The notes under the pieces are model-generated. The model was not told where the DNA came from. It saw only the letters and a list, made by a program, of their open reading frames with translations, and ran no database searches. The translations under genes were made by a program, and so were the position numbers. A stretch of DNA of 64,000 nucleotides from Lytechinus pictus (taxonomy: Eukaryota > Echinodermata > Echinoidea > Temnopleuroida > Toxopneustidae): contig NC_087259.1 of the NCBI RefSeq assembly GCF_037042905.1, positions 23,546,501 to 23,610,500 on the forward strand, in the 5' to 3' direction. This document shows positions 28,501 to 36,606 of the stretch, in pieces (within the stretch, counting starts at the first letter, position 1; each line of letters opens with the position of its first letter).

Positions 28501-31500
28501 GATCTCTGAATACCGGTGGAAGAAGAACTTATTCATACTTTATTTACAAGTTTCTTTTGTTATCATATCACGTGTTAATCTGTTAATGTATACAATTTTT
28601 AATACAATTTGCTTCTAGTGATAATTTTAGAGACGGTTTAATGATCATTTAGAGATGGTAGGCCTAGAGTGTTAATTATAGAGACAGTTAATACTATAAT
28701 AGTAAGGTACGCAGAGTCTGTTACAGCTAGGGTTAGGGTTCGCAGACCCCGGCGTCCATCCTAGAGTACGCGGCCTCCTGATGACTTTGGTTGGTTAGGG
28801 ATAGGACTTCGAAGTTAGAGTTGTGTATATTATTGTACTGTAATCTGTATTAACATTGTTTTATGCACTCACCGCTAGAATCTACTTATTTTAGTCTACT
28901 TCTTTTTTGTGGGGATTTTACAGGCAGACACTATTTTATATGTAGATCTAGACCCTACTCATTTGTTTCAATGTCTAGCGACATATTTCATGTCCAATTT
29001 CTGACTATGTGCGACTCCGACTGAGTGGATTATTGGCATTTGAAATAATTAATGGCAATTGTCTAGTTTCATGTCTCATGGCCTGGCCTGCCCCTGGCCA
29101 TGCCTTCAAAATCAAAGTTAAATACTTCATCAAGTTCATGCCTCATGATCATGATGACTTTGTTTGAGGCATAAGATGATGTATTAACTCTGACAGTCTG
29201 ACTCCGAGTCTGATGATGATGAGTCATAATTTCATAATCATATGAGAAAAATTATGACGGCTCATGATGTATGGCACTCCTGTCCAGGCTATTGTTTTTA
29301 GTCTGTCTATTAGTATTGATAAATTATCATCGCCAACAAAAAAATAATGATCATTCTTCAGATGGTGCAATCACAGTAGCGATGTATTTAAAAACATCGA
29401 AATAAACAGGAAATGATCAGACGATCGAAAATCATAATTCCCAAACCCACAGAAATATAGGGATGGGACTGAATTACAAGTCACCATCACTCATCAGTTC
29501 TGTTCGGAGAAAATACCAGGAATAAACGGTTTAAACTTTTAGCCCACCAGTACAGAATATGTCGTGTCTTAGTGCAGGCTGCTGGATATGAGGAAATTAA
29601 AATTTAAAGCAATAAATGATGAAAAACAATGTAATTTTACGCTCGGGGCGAGGCTTACCTATAATATATACTGCATGCCTGGTCCAAATGGCAAAAGCGC
29701 GCCCGGCCGATGCATTGTTGATGATGACAGGTCGCGTCACTTCCGCTTATAAGCCGGCGCCGAGTCCACTTTGGTGTTACACCTACCGATTGCGGGACTG
29801 AGTCCGGACTCGGGCCGGCCTCAAACCACATCCAGAGGTGGACTGAGTCCACCTGGCCTCAGTCCGGCCTCAGTCCGGCTTTTCAAAAAAAGTTGATGTT
29901 ACACATACGTCGAGCCGCCTCCGGGGCCGGCCTCAGTCCACTTGCAAACGTATGTGTAACAGGGGTCTTATATTAACCATGATTTAGCAATATGTAATCG
30001 CCAAGTTATGTTCACCTATCACTTTTTATAGGCCCGTCCTAGACGGAACGTATATCACGCTCAATGTCCGTCCGTTAACTTTTTCTTGTAAACGCGATAA
30101 CTTTAGTTTGACTTAACCTAGGCTCATATAATTTGGTGTATTATCATTATGATATATAGCATTGATCCCAGGAAGCCTATTGATTTTGAGGTGCAAAGGT
30201 CAAGGTTACAGTGACATATTTTCATCTTAACCTTCTGCAGTCCTTGTAAAGGAGATTACTTCAATTTTACTTAATCTAGGCTCATATAATTTGATGTGTA
30301 TGTAACTAGCATGTAATTGTATCCCAGGAAGCCAATTGATTTTGAGGTCAAAAGGTCAAGGTCACACTGTCATGTTTTCATCTTACCCTTCTGAAGTCCT
30401 TAAGGTGATATTTAGTTTAACTTATTCTAGGCTCATATAATTTGGTGTGTATGATACTAGCCTAGATCCTAGGAAACCTATTAATTTTGAGGACAAAAAT
30501 CAAGGTCACACCGACATGTTTTCATCTTTAATACCCTTCTAAAATCCTTCTAAACGCGATAACTTTAATTTAACCAAGGCTCATATAATTTGGTGTGTAT
30601 GATACTAGCATGGATCCCAGGAAGCCTATCGATTTTGAGGTCAAAAGGTCAAAGGTCAAGTCGCCACCTTCCACTTTTCTTGCTTGACCAATAACTCCAT
30701 TTTCCATTTTACAGACGGGCGTATTATGTGCTCGCCTTAAGTAGCGACACTCGTTTTCAGCTAAGACAAAAGGGGGAGGGGTGGTGAGATATTTGTTTTA
30801 TAGGATGATATTTTTACAACCTTTCTACCTTGGACCCTTGTGAATCGGATGGGAATAATGGCAATAGCCATGTCTTTGTAATTTTTAAGAAAAATTGCTT
30901 TTCCTTGACCATGGGTACTTTTCTAAATCCCTGATTCTGCATTTGGTGTTTCAATCAAATTATTTCTCCACTTTTTGTTCCCCAGAAATTGTGTGATGTG
31001 GTATGTGACCTGCAGTTAGAGGAATGCAACGTTCAACCGGTATCAACTCCAGTTACAGTGTGTGGGGATATACATGGACAGGTAAATTTCTTGGGTATAT
31101 TGCATTCACAACAACAAAAGTGACTCCAATTGACCAATGTTATGATATCCATATTTTTTTTCTTATTCGAAATAGAAATCTGAGAATTTAAAATAACATA
31201 CAAGTAAATTTCATTGGTCTGTGGTCGGTTTTGTTGATGTAACTGTTACATTAGATTTTCAATTAGATGATAGCTCCTTGTTGGTCATACTTTTTCCCTA
31301 TCCTTTTTTTTAATCTTTTCCTTTTCTTTCCGTCCCGTAATCTTTTCTGGTCTTTACCTTCCCTGTGTCCTTCTTTTCTTCCTTTCTGTCTACCTCATCA
31401 TCTCCTTTCTCCTTGCCCCTTTCTTTTTCTGCTCATCCTTTCATCAGTCCTCCTCCTCCCCATTATCCTTCTTCCCCTCTTTCGCTTCTATTCTTCACCC

Positions 31501-34500
31501 TTCTCCTTCATCTTCCATCCTTGCTTGCACCATCCCATCTTCATTTCCCCCCCCCCCCCCACCACATCGCATAAAATCACTTTTAGCCCTTTACTGTATG
31601 TCCAGATATTAGAGTCATCATAACTGTGTTCTCAATGATGCTAAGAAGTAAGGATTTTTTTGTTTGCATGTATACATATCATAATTATTTTGGGAGTATT
31701 CCATTTAACATTTGCTTTTCATCTTTTTCAGACAAATCCAATTTATCGTGTCTCATAATTTTTACCTAGACACCATTTGTTTTACCATATTTCATTTAGT
31801 AAGTACTTGTTCATGTATTTTTATTAATATTCTTTTCCCCATTTCACAGTTTTATGACTTGGAAGAGCTTTTCAGGACTGGTGGTCAGATCCCAGATACA
31901 AGTTATATTTTCATGGTAAGAAATTCTTTTTTTATCACTTGATTGGGGGAAACTTATCAAGACATCACTGAGCTTTATGTTATGTGGACCCGATCTCGTT
32001 ATTGATCAAAGTGCATACAACAACCCCCCCCAAAAAAAAAAAAAAAAAATTAATTTCAAGATGAAAACAAAGGTTAAAAAATCATTGTTATGAAGATTTT
32101 GATAGTTTGAAAAAAAATTAGGTAAAAAAAAAGGTAAAAGATAGGTAATGGCAATTTTATGGCTATTCAAGAAAGTCATTAAATTCCATCTATTTTGCTA
32201 ATGAGGACAATGAATTGCATGGACTAATCTGACCATTCTGAGGTGTTGAATTATTATTTGACTAGCCCAAACTTGGAGTTGTGTGTCTGCAGTGCTTTGC
32301 AACCAAAAGGAAATGTGATATTTCTAATGACCATTGGATTGGATAGGACTTTTACTTTGTTTGATAAATCCCATCCATTCTTTCCCTTCCAGGGTGACTT
32401 TGTAGACCGAGGTTATTACAGCTTAGAGACATTCACTAGGTTACTCACACTAAAAGCAAAATGGCCAGACCGTATTGTTCTGTTGAGAGGGAATCATGAA
32501 AGCAGACAAATTACACAAGTCTATGGATTCTATGGTAAGCCATCTTTATTCCAGAGCCTGCCAACCATTATAAAAACAAAATGTATTTATGAAAATTTGA
32601 CAGGAATAAGAAGGGGTATAACAAATTATGAATTTGTAGTTGAAAGAGAAAGAAGTATCAAAAAGAGAAGGCAAAGTTGTCAGTGTCATAGAAATACATG
32701 TATTGTCATATATTAACATGTACGCAAGGGCTGAACAGAAGACATACATTTATTTCAATGAGTTAGTTTTGGATGGAGTGCTTGCTATAGCAGAGGTTGT
32801 AATTCCTGGGCCTCGTCTTACAAGAGTTGCGATTGATCCGATCAACCACAACTATGGAAAGCCAGCAACGCCCATATCTAAAATGCATGTTTGTTCAAAA
32901 TATTTTCTAGATACGATACATACCCTTTAATACATTCATCTTAGTCTTGACAATTTGTTATGCTTTCTCTTTGTTAACAAAGGACATTGTGCAAATTTCT
33001 GATAGGAAAAATTATGACAATGATGGATTTCCATATAGTTGAGGTTGATCGAATCAATCGCAACTCTGTAAGACGGGGCCCAGGTGCAAATCTCGCCGGA
33101 TTAGACAACATAGTTTTGAGAGGCAGACTACTGTACAAAAACAATATGGCCCTTGAAATGGTGTTGTGTTTAATCCGGCTGCATCTTTGCCTGGTAGTCC
33201 TATACCTCCCTGCAAGTATCGGCAGAGGGTGACAGTTGAATGACAATTAAAAGTAGGGTTGATTGAAAAAATACACATTTTCATGGAGAAATAATGGATT
33301 AATTAGACCAACTGGTGTTAGACCAACTATTATTAGACCAAGGAGCCGTTAGCCCTTGTAGCTTCTAATTTATTTGTAGTGAAACATGACCAATGACATG
33401 TGAAAACTCTAAACTGCTCCCTTTTTTTTCATTTTCAGATGAATGTCAGACGAAATATGGAAATGCTAATGCATGGAGGTACTGCACCAAAGTCTTTGAT
33501 CTTCTCACAATCGCTGCAGTAAGTTTCAAGTGAAGAAAATTGTTTTATTGTTGATGAGGTTGCCAAATGTGATGATGTGAATATATTATTAAATTGAAGA
33601 GATGATTTTTAGTGGGAGAGAGGGGATTTGAAGATAGGGTGACTTTTGCAGTTGGAATGAAACTTACTGCATTAATTGTTGTCAAGAGACAAAATGGTGC
33701 ATGAAGACAAGAAACAAACGTGAATTGAAGTTTTATATGTATGTAGTATATTTTTGAGAAGATGTAAATTCCTGTAGAACAAAAGACATCTTTATAAAAT
33801 GCAACATAAAAAATTGTACATTTTGTTTACGTTGCCAATGTGAGGATCTCCAAAGCATTTAGTGATCTTAAGTTCTCAATATTCAAATCCTTTATAACTT
33901 TGTGATTAATTTAATCTTTCTTAATCATCCATTGATCTGTTTTTTCAATTTTCAAGTATTAAGTTTTGGATGCAATTCATCTGGTTTCAAGAGTGTAATT
34001 CCATAAATTTAAATTTCTAATTGTTTATTGCTCCTTTGTGTCTTTGCAAGATCATTGATGAGCAGGTTCTGTGTGTACATGGAGGTCTGTCACCAGATGT
34101 CAAGACCATCGATCAAATCAGAATGATAGAACGAGCTCAGGAAATACCTCATAAAGGAGCATTCTGTGATATCCTTTACAAACCAATTATTATACTTCTG
34201 ATTAAGGGTGTATTGTTTTCTTGGGGGGGGTAGAATGAGGGAAGGGTACCCGACTTTGGAATTAATCAATTAGTCTACACCTACTTCTACTTTCCAGTGC
34301 GATGAGTGTATCTAAATTTCTTTGTCACATATACATACATGTAGTAGTATATCTCTGAGATATTTAGTGTATGTTGAGTGTCGTAGACATGTCTGAATAT
34401 ATCATATACAATACTCTTTACTTTGTACACTCTTGCTTCCTTTCTACAATTCATTGATAAATTGTCATGTTGGGCAGTGTTGAATGTTGATAATCCTTGA

Positions 34501-36606
34501 CTATGTAGCATTTACATCTCGTCTGGTCAGACCCCGACAATGTGGAAACGTGGGCCATAAGTCCGAGGGGGGCAGGCTGGCTGTTTGGTTCAAAGGTTAC
34601 AAATGAGGTCAGTATGCAAACAGAACTCTTATCTTAAATCATATTTCTTTTGAACAATTTGTATTGGTCATATCTGTTTTATTATTTGCTTTTTTAAATC
34701 TGATAATTTTGTTTGTATACGTGTATGATATTTTGAATAAGTAGCTATGGATTTGCAAATGAGGATCAACCTCTTTTCTAAAATAAAAATTGAGATGTCA
34801 TTGGAAACTTGAAAAGTTTTATTTGATTTTTATTCTTGCAGTGTATGAATGTGCTCCAATAGATTGATGAAAAATCAGGACAGTGAAGCTTTTTTTCATA
34901 AATGATATTATCAGGATATCAAGAATAGCATCATTCATGATATTAGTCTGGGGTACTTTGTATTTGTATAACACTGCTTTCTTTGATGGAAAATGAACAT
35001 TCCAGTCACTTTCATACCAATTTTATAACACATAATGTCTTTTACATTTCTCAGCATGTCATCGTTTCACTATGTAACATGCTTTTATGGAATGCAGGGT
35101 CATGCAGTTAATATTCTAGAGTTGCCAAACTTTAGGGTAGTACTTGAATTGTAAATTCATTATACAGTGCGTATCAAAAAAAGTTTACACTTAGAAAAAT
35201 TCCTGTAAAATTATATATTTGTAATATCCTGAAGATTTTTCCAATTTTTAAAATTGGTACAGATCCATTTAAGCAAATGACGAATTAACTGTCGAAAAAT
35301 ATTTCCGCTTGAGTGAGCACCATTTTTTAAAAGTTAGTGAAAAATGATTTGCGCAGAACTTTGAAATAGTTATGCGAATAAAAGTAGACCTTGCCCAAAA
35401 CACTTCGAAGAGTGCATTGCGCCCCACCCCACTCCCCCACACACCGAGGCCATCGTGACGATATTTGCTTTACACTGAGCTGTGATTTACATGAAATGGC
35501 TTAGGCTTGATTTTCATTTTGTTAATCATTGTCAAGCTTGGGAAAAGTGTGGAGAAACAAGTATTAAATGAAAAATGAAATGTAAACCCACTTTAAAATA
35601 ACGATAAAAACTTAGTGAAGAAATGGCGAGATGTCTGATATAAACTTTTGTTCAGATTCAGTTATGTCCACAGATCCAGCTGGCACAAAAAGGGTAAAGT
35701 TCTGCTTACTAAGTGTTGAAATTTCAATTTGGGTGGCAAAATTGTTACAAAATGCTTGAATGTATCCGTTTTATTTCAATTGACTAAAAGTGCAAGGGAA
35801 ATGTATGAGAAATGTTTCGCAGGGTAAGTTTGATTTCGCCCTTTCCCCTTGACACAGCGTGAAAACAAGCATTTCTGCGCAAACAGATTTCTGCGAGCTT
35901 TACAAAAATGGACAGTGCTCACTCAAGTGTAACATTCTGTCAAACTTTTACTTTCATTGGATAGATGAGACCCAAACCCAAGTTTATATGTGAAAAAATA
36001 CCCACATGTTGTATATTTTTTAATTCCCAGGGCTTTTTCAAAGTGTAAACTTTTTTTTGATATGCACTGTATAATGCATTCCTTTGATCTTCACTTTAGA
36101 AACCATAGTTTCCCATTCTTTCAGAATTTTCCTTAAATGGGTAGTCCCTCTAAACTCGAGTATATTTGCATAAACATAGTATCAAATTACAAGACAGCAG
36201 CAAAAAATATGATATAAATGAAATGGGAAAAAAAAGAAATATTTATGAATAGATAAGAGTATGAAATTAAACAAGAACGCCGTTAATGCATAATCAAGAT
36301 GAAATTTCAAAAAATTCCCAGGCATTAAATATCCATACATTTCTTTTTTATCCCTAGTTTGTTCACATCAACAACCTGAAGCTAATATGTCGAGCTCACC
36401 AGCTTGTGCAAGAAGGATACAAGTACATGTTTGACGACAAGCTAGTAACAGTGTGGAGTGCCCCCAACTATTGCTACCGCTGCGGAAACATCGCATCGAT
36501 ACTCGCGTTCAACGACGCCACCACCCGAGAAGCCAAACTATTCCGTAATGTTCCCGATAGTGAACGTGTGATTCCGGCTAGGACGACAACGCCGTATTTC
36601 CTCTGA
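5084..36606 (+). CDS. PPP6C: Protein phosphatase 6 catalytic subunit, eight exons
   Basis: Joining 5084-5161, 30986-31081, 31850-31915, 32393-32534, 33439-33518, 34051-34168, 34516-34607 and 36358-36606 gives 921 nt, a 306-residue protein; the human protein has 305. It is a PPP-family serine/threonine phosphatase, the catalytic partner of SAPS-domain and ankyrin subunits. The metal-site motifs are all visible: GDIHGQ (53-58), GDFVDRG (81-87), GNHES (113-117), HGGLSP (from H164) and H238 in [16 protein letters not shown] lies near the C-terminus, and the chain ends TTTPYFL, the tail carboxyl-methylated in PP2A-like enzymes. The N-terminal [10 protein letters not shown] separates PP6 from PP2A and PP4. 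The start ATG has A at -3. All junctions keep frame. Seven are GT-AG and one is AT-AC. Intron 1 is 25.8 kb and full of transposons. Identity is nearly certain from family knowledge; exon borders are inferred from frame and splice signals. Confidence 0.96.
6291..7021. mobile_element. hAT-type MITE
   Basis: The ends caaccaaaaaattac and gtaattttttggttg are perfect 15-bp inverted repeats. The 8-bp sequence ggcctgag lies at both sides (6283-6290 and 7022-7029), the duplication length of hAT elements. The interior carries repeated agccctggaaa words and no transposase, so it is non-autonomous. Confidence 0.85.
7430..8420. repeat. AT-rich satellite with ~190-bp period
   Basis: Almost wholly A and T, with taataatt words. 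The marker aggcctta...attgagacaataat recurs near 7783, 7972 and 8164, and actgagacagtaatatt near 7887 and 8068. The spacing shows a longer unit of about 190 bp on top of the simple sequence. Confidence 0.8.
9090..9250. repeat. Palindromic blocks with ggccccgc words
   Basis: Two adjoining inverted-repeat blocks, each opening near gtgatataggccccgc or gttatataggccccgc and closing gcggggcct...cacgagtat. The mirror copy is at 15630-15787. Confidence 0.7.
9530..9945. repeat. AT-rich tandem repeat, left arm
   Basis: Repeated blocks containing atttatttgttttcagtttt and gaggtatcatt. They are the inverse of the blocks at 14700-15310. Confidence 0.7.
10140..13778. other. Loop of the foldback, no gene seen
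   Basis: AT-rich DNA with poly-C (10764-10782) and poly-G (11541-11549) runs. A ctctct/tatata microsatellite lies at 13555-13588. The short open frames lack any family signal. Confidence 0.5.
13779..14360. mobile_element. MITE with ~45-bp imperfect TIRs
   Basis: The left end ttaaaggaaaagtccacccc and the right end, read inversely as ttttaaggtcaagttcaccc, match well. Further in, the mirrored pairs gctggaaatttcat / atgaaatttccagc and taagaaagttat / aactttctta extend the match. Confidence 0.8.
14700..15310. repeat. AT-rich tandem repeat, right arm
   Basis: Three to four copies of a unit of about 120-170 bp, each with gaacttccacacata, cgaatgatacctctgactct and aaaactgaaaacaaataaat. They mirror the left-arm array. 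Confidence 0.75.
16294..17614. mobile_element. TIR element with possible TTAA target, split by a MITE
   Basis: The ends cagtagaggcgcacggccaa and the inverse of ttggccgtgtgcctctactg match with one mismatch. TTAA lies at the right border and one base off at the left, as in piggyBac-type elements (inference). The interior has several ggagactgtctcc-type palindromic words. The 870-bp MITE is nested inside. Confidence 0.6.
16604..17473. mobile_element. 870-bp MITE, copy 1
   Basis: The TIR word ctgcaccatcccgagttt lies at the left end and its inverse aaactcgggatggtgcag at the right. The interior is rich in atctcgagatt and gcgcgcta words. A nearly identical copy is at 61640-62513. Shared open frames of about 125 codons have no family signal. 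Confidence 0.85.
17987..20136. other. Intron 1 spacer with diverged repeats
   Basis: No gene is seen. Between 19420 and 19830 the phrases ggttcccatttccacaagtaaa and ataggaacc recur in both directions, suggesting an old element. A poly-C run of over 20 bases lies at about 20009-20035. Confidence 0.5.
20140..20159 (+). repeat. Left TIR of Harbinger element
   Basis: Twenty bases that pair with 29948-29967 with one mismatch. A second, internal copy of acccctgttacacat lies at 20227-20241, a probable subterminal protein-binding repeat. Confidence 0.88.
20448..21233 (+). CDS. Harbinger transposase exon 1 (residues 1-262)
   Basis: Carries the basic N-terminus, the HTH-like region and catalytic Asp191 and Asp241. 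It ends AAT before gtacgt, in phase 0. Confidence 0.9.
20448..22293 (+). CDS. PIF/Harbinger DDE transposase, two exons
   Basis: Exons 20448-21233 and 21868-22293 give a 403-residue protein related to HARBI1 (DDE_Tnp_4 nuclease). The N-terminus is very basic. A helix-turn-helix-like stretch follows at about residues 108-150. The catalytic acids fit D191 in AIDGTHI, D241 in GRCHDARVL and E317 in [15 protein letters not shown]. The motif [13 protein letters not shown] is diagnostic of the family. The 634-nt intron has donor gtacgt and acceptor gaccag and keeps frame, joining LLPN to MTRN. I chose ATG 20448, with A at -3; the frame is open further upstream but without an ATG. The enzyme should cut and join DNA at the element's TIRs with TWA target choice. 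It converges with the Myb-like gene. Confidence 0.92.
21559..21698. mobile_element. Small MITE in transposase intron
   Basis: The ends are cagggccatagccag and the imperfect inverse ctggctacgggcctg. The centre holds long G and C runs. It lies wholly within the transposase intron. Confidence 0.65.
21868..22293 (+). CDS. Harbinger transposase exon 2 (residues 263-403)
   Basis: Starts [12 protein letters not shown] after the acceptor gaccag. It carries [13 protein letters not shown], catalytic Glu317 and ACCTLHNLC, then a proline-rich tail and a TAA stop. Confidence 0.9.
   Translation: MTRNINGQDVPLMILGDPAYPLLPWLMKGFADNGRLTEDQTNFNYRLSRARMVIEGSFGRLKGRWRCLLKRNDSALENVTNIVGACCTLHNLCQMQSDEPDDEWLDVAHELREFQPPCPLPNQRPAPSASVVRDALVQYVR
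22294..25009. other. Non-coding interior of Harbinger element
   Basis: AT-rich DNA between the two convergent genes. It holds a poly-C run near 22386-22403, the hairpin repeat at 23816-23939 and a G-rich patch with an imperfect repeat at about 23988-24080. No gene is supported. Confidence 0.55.
23816..23939. repeat. Short inverted repeat inside Harbinger element
   Basis: The left arm ggaatcaaatggggacatat is repeated in inverse at the right end (atatgtccccatttgattcc), and similarity runs on inward. It is a hairpin-type MITE or palindromic insertion. Confidence 0.7.
25010..25960. repeat. Tandem repeat of about 325 bp, three copies
   Basis: Copies begin near 25010, 25338 and 25661. Each carries ttcaagttgtgactcaactt, then tttgatatagatcttattt. 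The last copy is incomplete. The array lies inside the Harbinger element, past the 3' end of the Myb-like gene. Confidence 0.85.
26327..26724 (-). CDS. Myb-like gene exon 3
   Basis: Follows the acceptor cataacag. It encodes [13 protein letters not shown], a long charged coiled coil ([14 protein letters not shown] onward) and a polar C-terminus ending NHDYTPL and TAA. Confidence 0.87.
26327..27982 (-). CDS. Harbinger Myb/SANT-like accessory protein, three exons
   Basis: On the - strand, exons 27982-27496, 27128-27060 and 26724-26327 join in frame to give 317 residues. Residues of about 5-95 form a trihelix Myb/SANT-like DNA-binding domain, with [15 protein letters not shown] near the start and [11 protein letters not shown] near its end. 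An acidic linker ([20 protein letters not shown]) follows. The C-terminal third is a charged coiled coil rich in Glu, Arg and Lys. Harbinger elements of animals usually carry such a second gene; its product binds the element's ends and brings the transposase to the nucleus (family knowledge). Splice signals are gtaaag/tttag and gtaata/acag. It is separated from the transposase by 4 kb with tandem repeats. Confidence 0.88.
27060..27128 (-). CDS. Myb-like gene exon 2
   Basis: A 69-nt exon between acceptor ttctttag and donor gtaata. It encodes [15 protein letters not shown], a short linker. The phases of both neighbours fit only with this exon present. Confidence 0.78.
27496..27982 (-). CDS. Myb-like gene exon 1
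   Basis: Starts [12 protein letters not shown] and holds the whole Myb/SANT-like domain and acidic region. It ends ACAGAATTGG before the donor gtaaag; one base carries into the next codon. Confidence 0.87.
27983..29896. other. Upstream and right subterminal region of Harbinger
   Basis: No gene is seen. It should hold the promoter of the Myb-like gene. From about 29690 the DNA turns GC-rich, with repeated cctcagtccggc words and the palindrome tggactgagtcca, which look like subterminal binding repeats. Confidence 0.5.
29897..29967 (-). repeat. Right TIR and terminal hairpin of Harbinger element
   Basis: The right TIR is 29948-29967. An inner word, tgttacacatacgt at 29897-29910, is the exact reverse complement of 29948-29961, so this end can fold into a 14-bp stem around a GC-rich loop. 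Confidence 0.85.
30031..30750. repeat. Tandem repeat with AGGTCA half-sites
   Basis: About four diverged units of 120-135 bp, each with ctcatataatttggtgtgta, a cccaggaagcctat word and tgaggtcaaaaggtcaaggtc. The outer ends ggcccgtc and gacgggc are inverse. A perfect DR1 (aggtcaaaggtca) lies at 30646-30658. It lies just after the Harbinger element in PPP6C intron 1. Confidence 0.8.
30986..31081 (+). CDS. PPP6C: PPP6C exon 2 (residues 27-58)
   Basis: Follows the acceptor tgttccccag and ends before gtaaat. It starts KLCDVVCD and ends with the metal-binding GDIHGQ. It is 96 nt, phase 0 at both ends. Confidence 0.95.
31850..31915 (+). CDS. PPP6C: PPP6C exon 3 (residues 59-80)
   Basis: Encodes [13 protein letters not shown] and ends at IFM. 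The acceptor is tttcacag and the donor gtaaga. It is 66 nt, phase 0. Confidence 0.95.
32393..32534 (+). CDS. PPP6C: PPP6C exon 4 (residues 81-127)
   Basis: Encodes [14 protein letters not shown] through GNHESRQ to YGFY, the centre of the catalytic core. The acceptor is cttccag and the donor gtaagc. The last base, G, opens the split codon for Asp128. Confidence 0.95.
32805..33084. mobile_element. MITE in PPP6C intron 4
   Basis: The left end cctgggcctcgtcttacaag is mirrored by tctgtaagacggggcccagg. The match runs on through gttgcgattgat. It is 280 bp. Confidence 0.85.
33080..33203. mobile_element. Second small inverted-repeat element, adjoining
   Basis: ccaggtgcaaatctcgccgg at the left and ccggctgcatctttgcctgg at the right, with gattagacaaca versus tgttgtgtttaatc inside. 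It abuts or overlaps the 280-bp MITE. Confidence 0.65.
33439..33518 (+). CDS. PPP6C: PPP6C exon 5 (residues 128-154)
   Basis: Encodes [15 protein letters not shown] and ends TIAA. The acceptor is attttcag and the donor gtaagt. The 80 nt complete the split codon from exon 4. Confidence 0.95.
34051..34168 (+). CDS. PPP6C: PPP6C exon 6 (residues 155-193)
   Basis: Encodes [15 protein letters not shown] to HKGAFC, then one base (G) of the Asp194 codon. The acceptor is tttgcaag. The exon is followed directly by atatccttt, a minor-spliceosome 5' splice site, not by GT. Confidence 0.93.
34169..34515 (+). other. U12-type AT-AC intron of PPP6C
   Basis: The intron starts atatccttt, matching the U12 5' splice consensus, and ends tttac. 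A branch-site match, tccttgac, lies at 34494-34501, with the likely branch A at 34500, 15 nt before the 3' end. The flanking coding sequence joins as G|AT CTC GTC TGG and gives CDLVWSDP, the expected PP6 sequence. No GT-AG pair near these borders gives the same protein. Confidence 0.9.
34516..34607 (+). CDS. PPP6C: PPP6C exon 7 (residues 194-224)
   Basis: Begins AT, completing Asp194, then [12 protein letters not shown] to KVTNE. The preceding intron ends AC. The donor is gtcagt. Confidence 0.93.
35165..36069. mobile_element. Mariner-type MITE in PPP6C intron 7
   Basis: The TIRs cagtgcgtatcaaaaaaagt and the inverse of aacttttttttgatatgcactg enclose 905 bp. TA lies at each border (35163-35164, 36070-36071), the target of Tc1/mariner elements. 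No transposase frame remains. Confidence 0.85.
36358..36606 (+). CDS. PPP6C: PPP6C exon 8 and stop (residues 225-306)
   Basis: Follows the acceptor tatccctag. It encodes [27 protein letters not shown] and the C-terminal TTTPYFL, then TGA. Confidence 0.96.
   Translation, partial: FVHINNLKLICRAHQLVQEGYKYMFDDKLVTVWSAPNYCYRCGNIASILAFNDATTREAKLFRNVPDSERVIPARTTTPYFL

Larger units (their letters stand above)
20140..29967. mobile_element. Complete PIF/Harbinger DNA transposon, two genes
   Basis: The 9,828-bp element sits in PPP6C intron 1. It is flanked by TTA at 20137-20139 and 29968-29970, the TWA-type 3-bp duplication typical of this superfamily. The terminal inverted repeats match at 19 of 20 bases: gacccctgttacacatgcgt at the left end, and the complement of 29948-29967 at the right. 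Further in, both ends share the GC-rich word ggccccggaggcgg. Inside are a + strand spliced DDE transposase (20448-22293) and a - strand spliced Myb/SANT-like gene (27982-26327), converging. Both are free of stops and frameshifts, so the insertion looks young and may be autonomous. Confidence 0.93.

Noticed and set aside
28729-28741. Telomere-like tagggttagggtt
   Set aside because: Only about two units within the transposon; too short to mean an interstitial telomere.
31267-31623. Pro/Ser/Phe-rich open frame in PPP6C intron 2
   Set aside because: It is the translation of a pyrimidine-rich intron stretch, with no homology signal.
34166-34508. GT-AG alternative for PPP6C intron 6 (gtgata to tgtag)
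   Set aside because: It destroys the conserved reading frame between AFC and DLVWSD.
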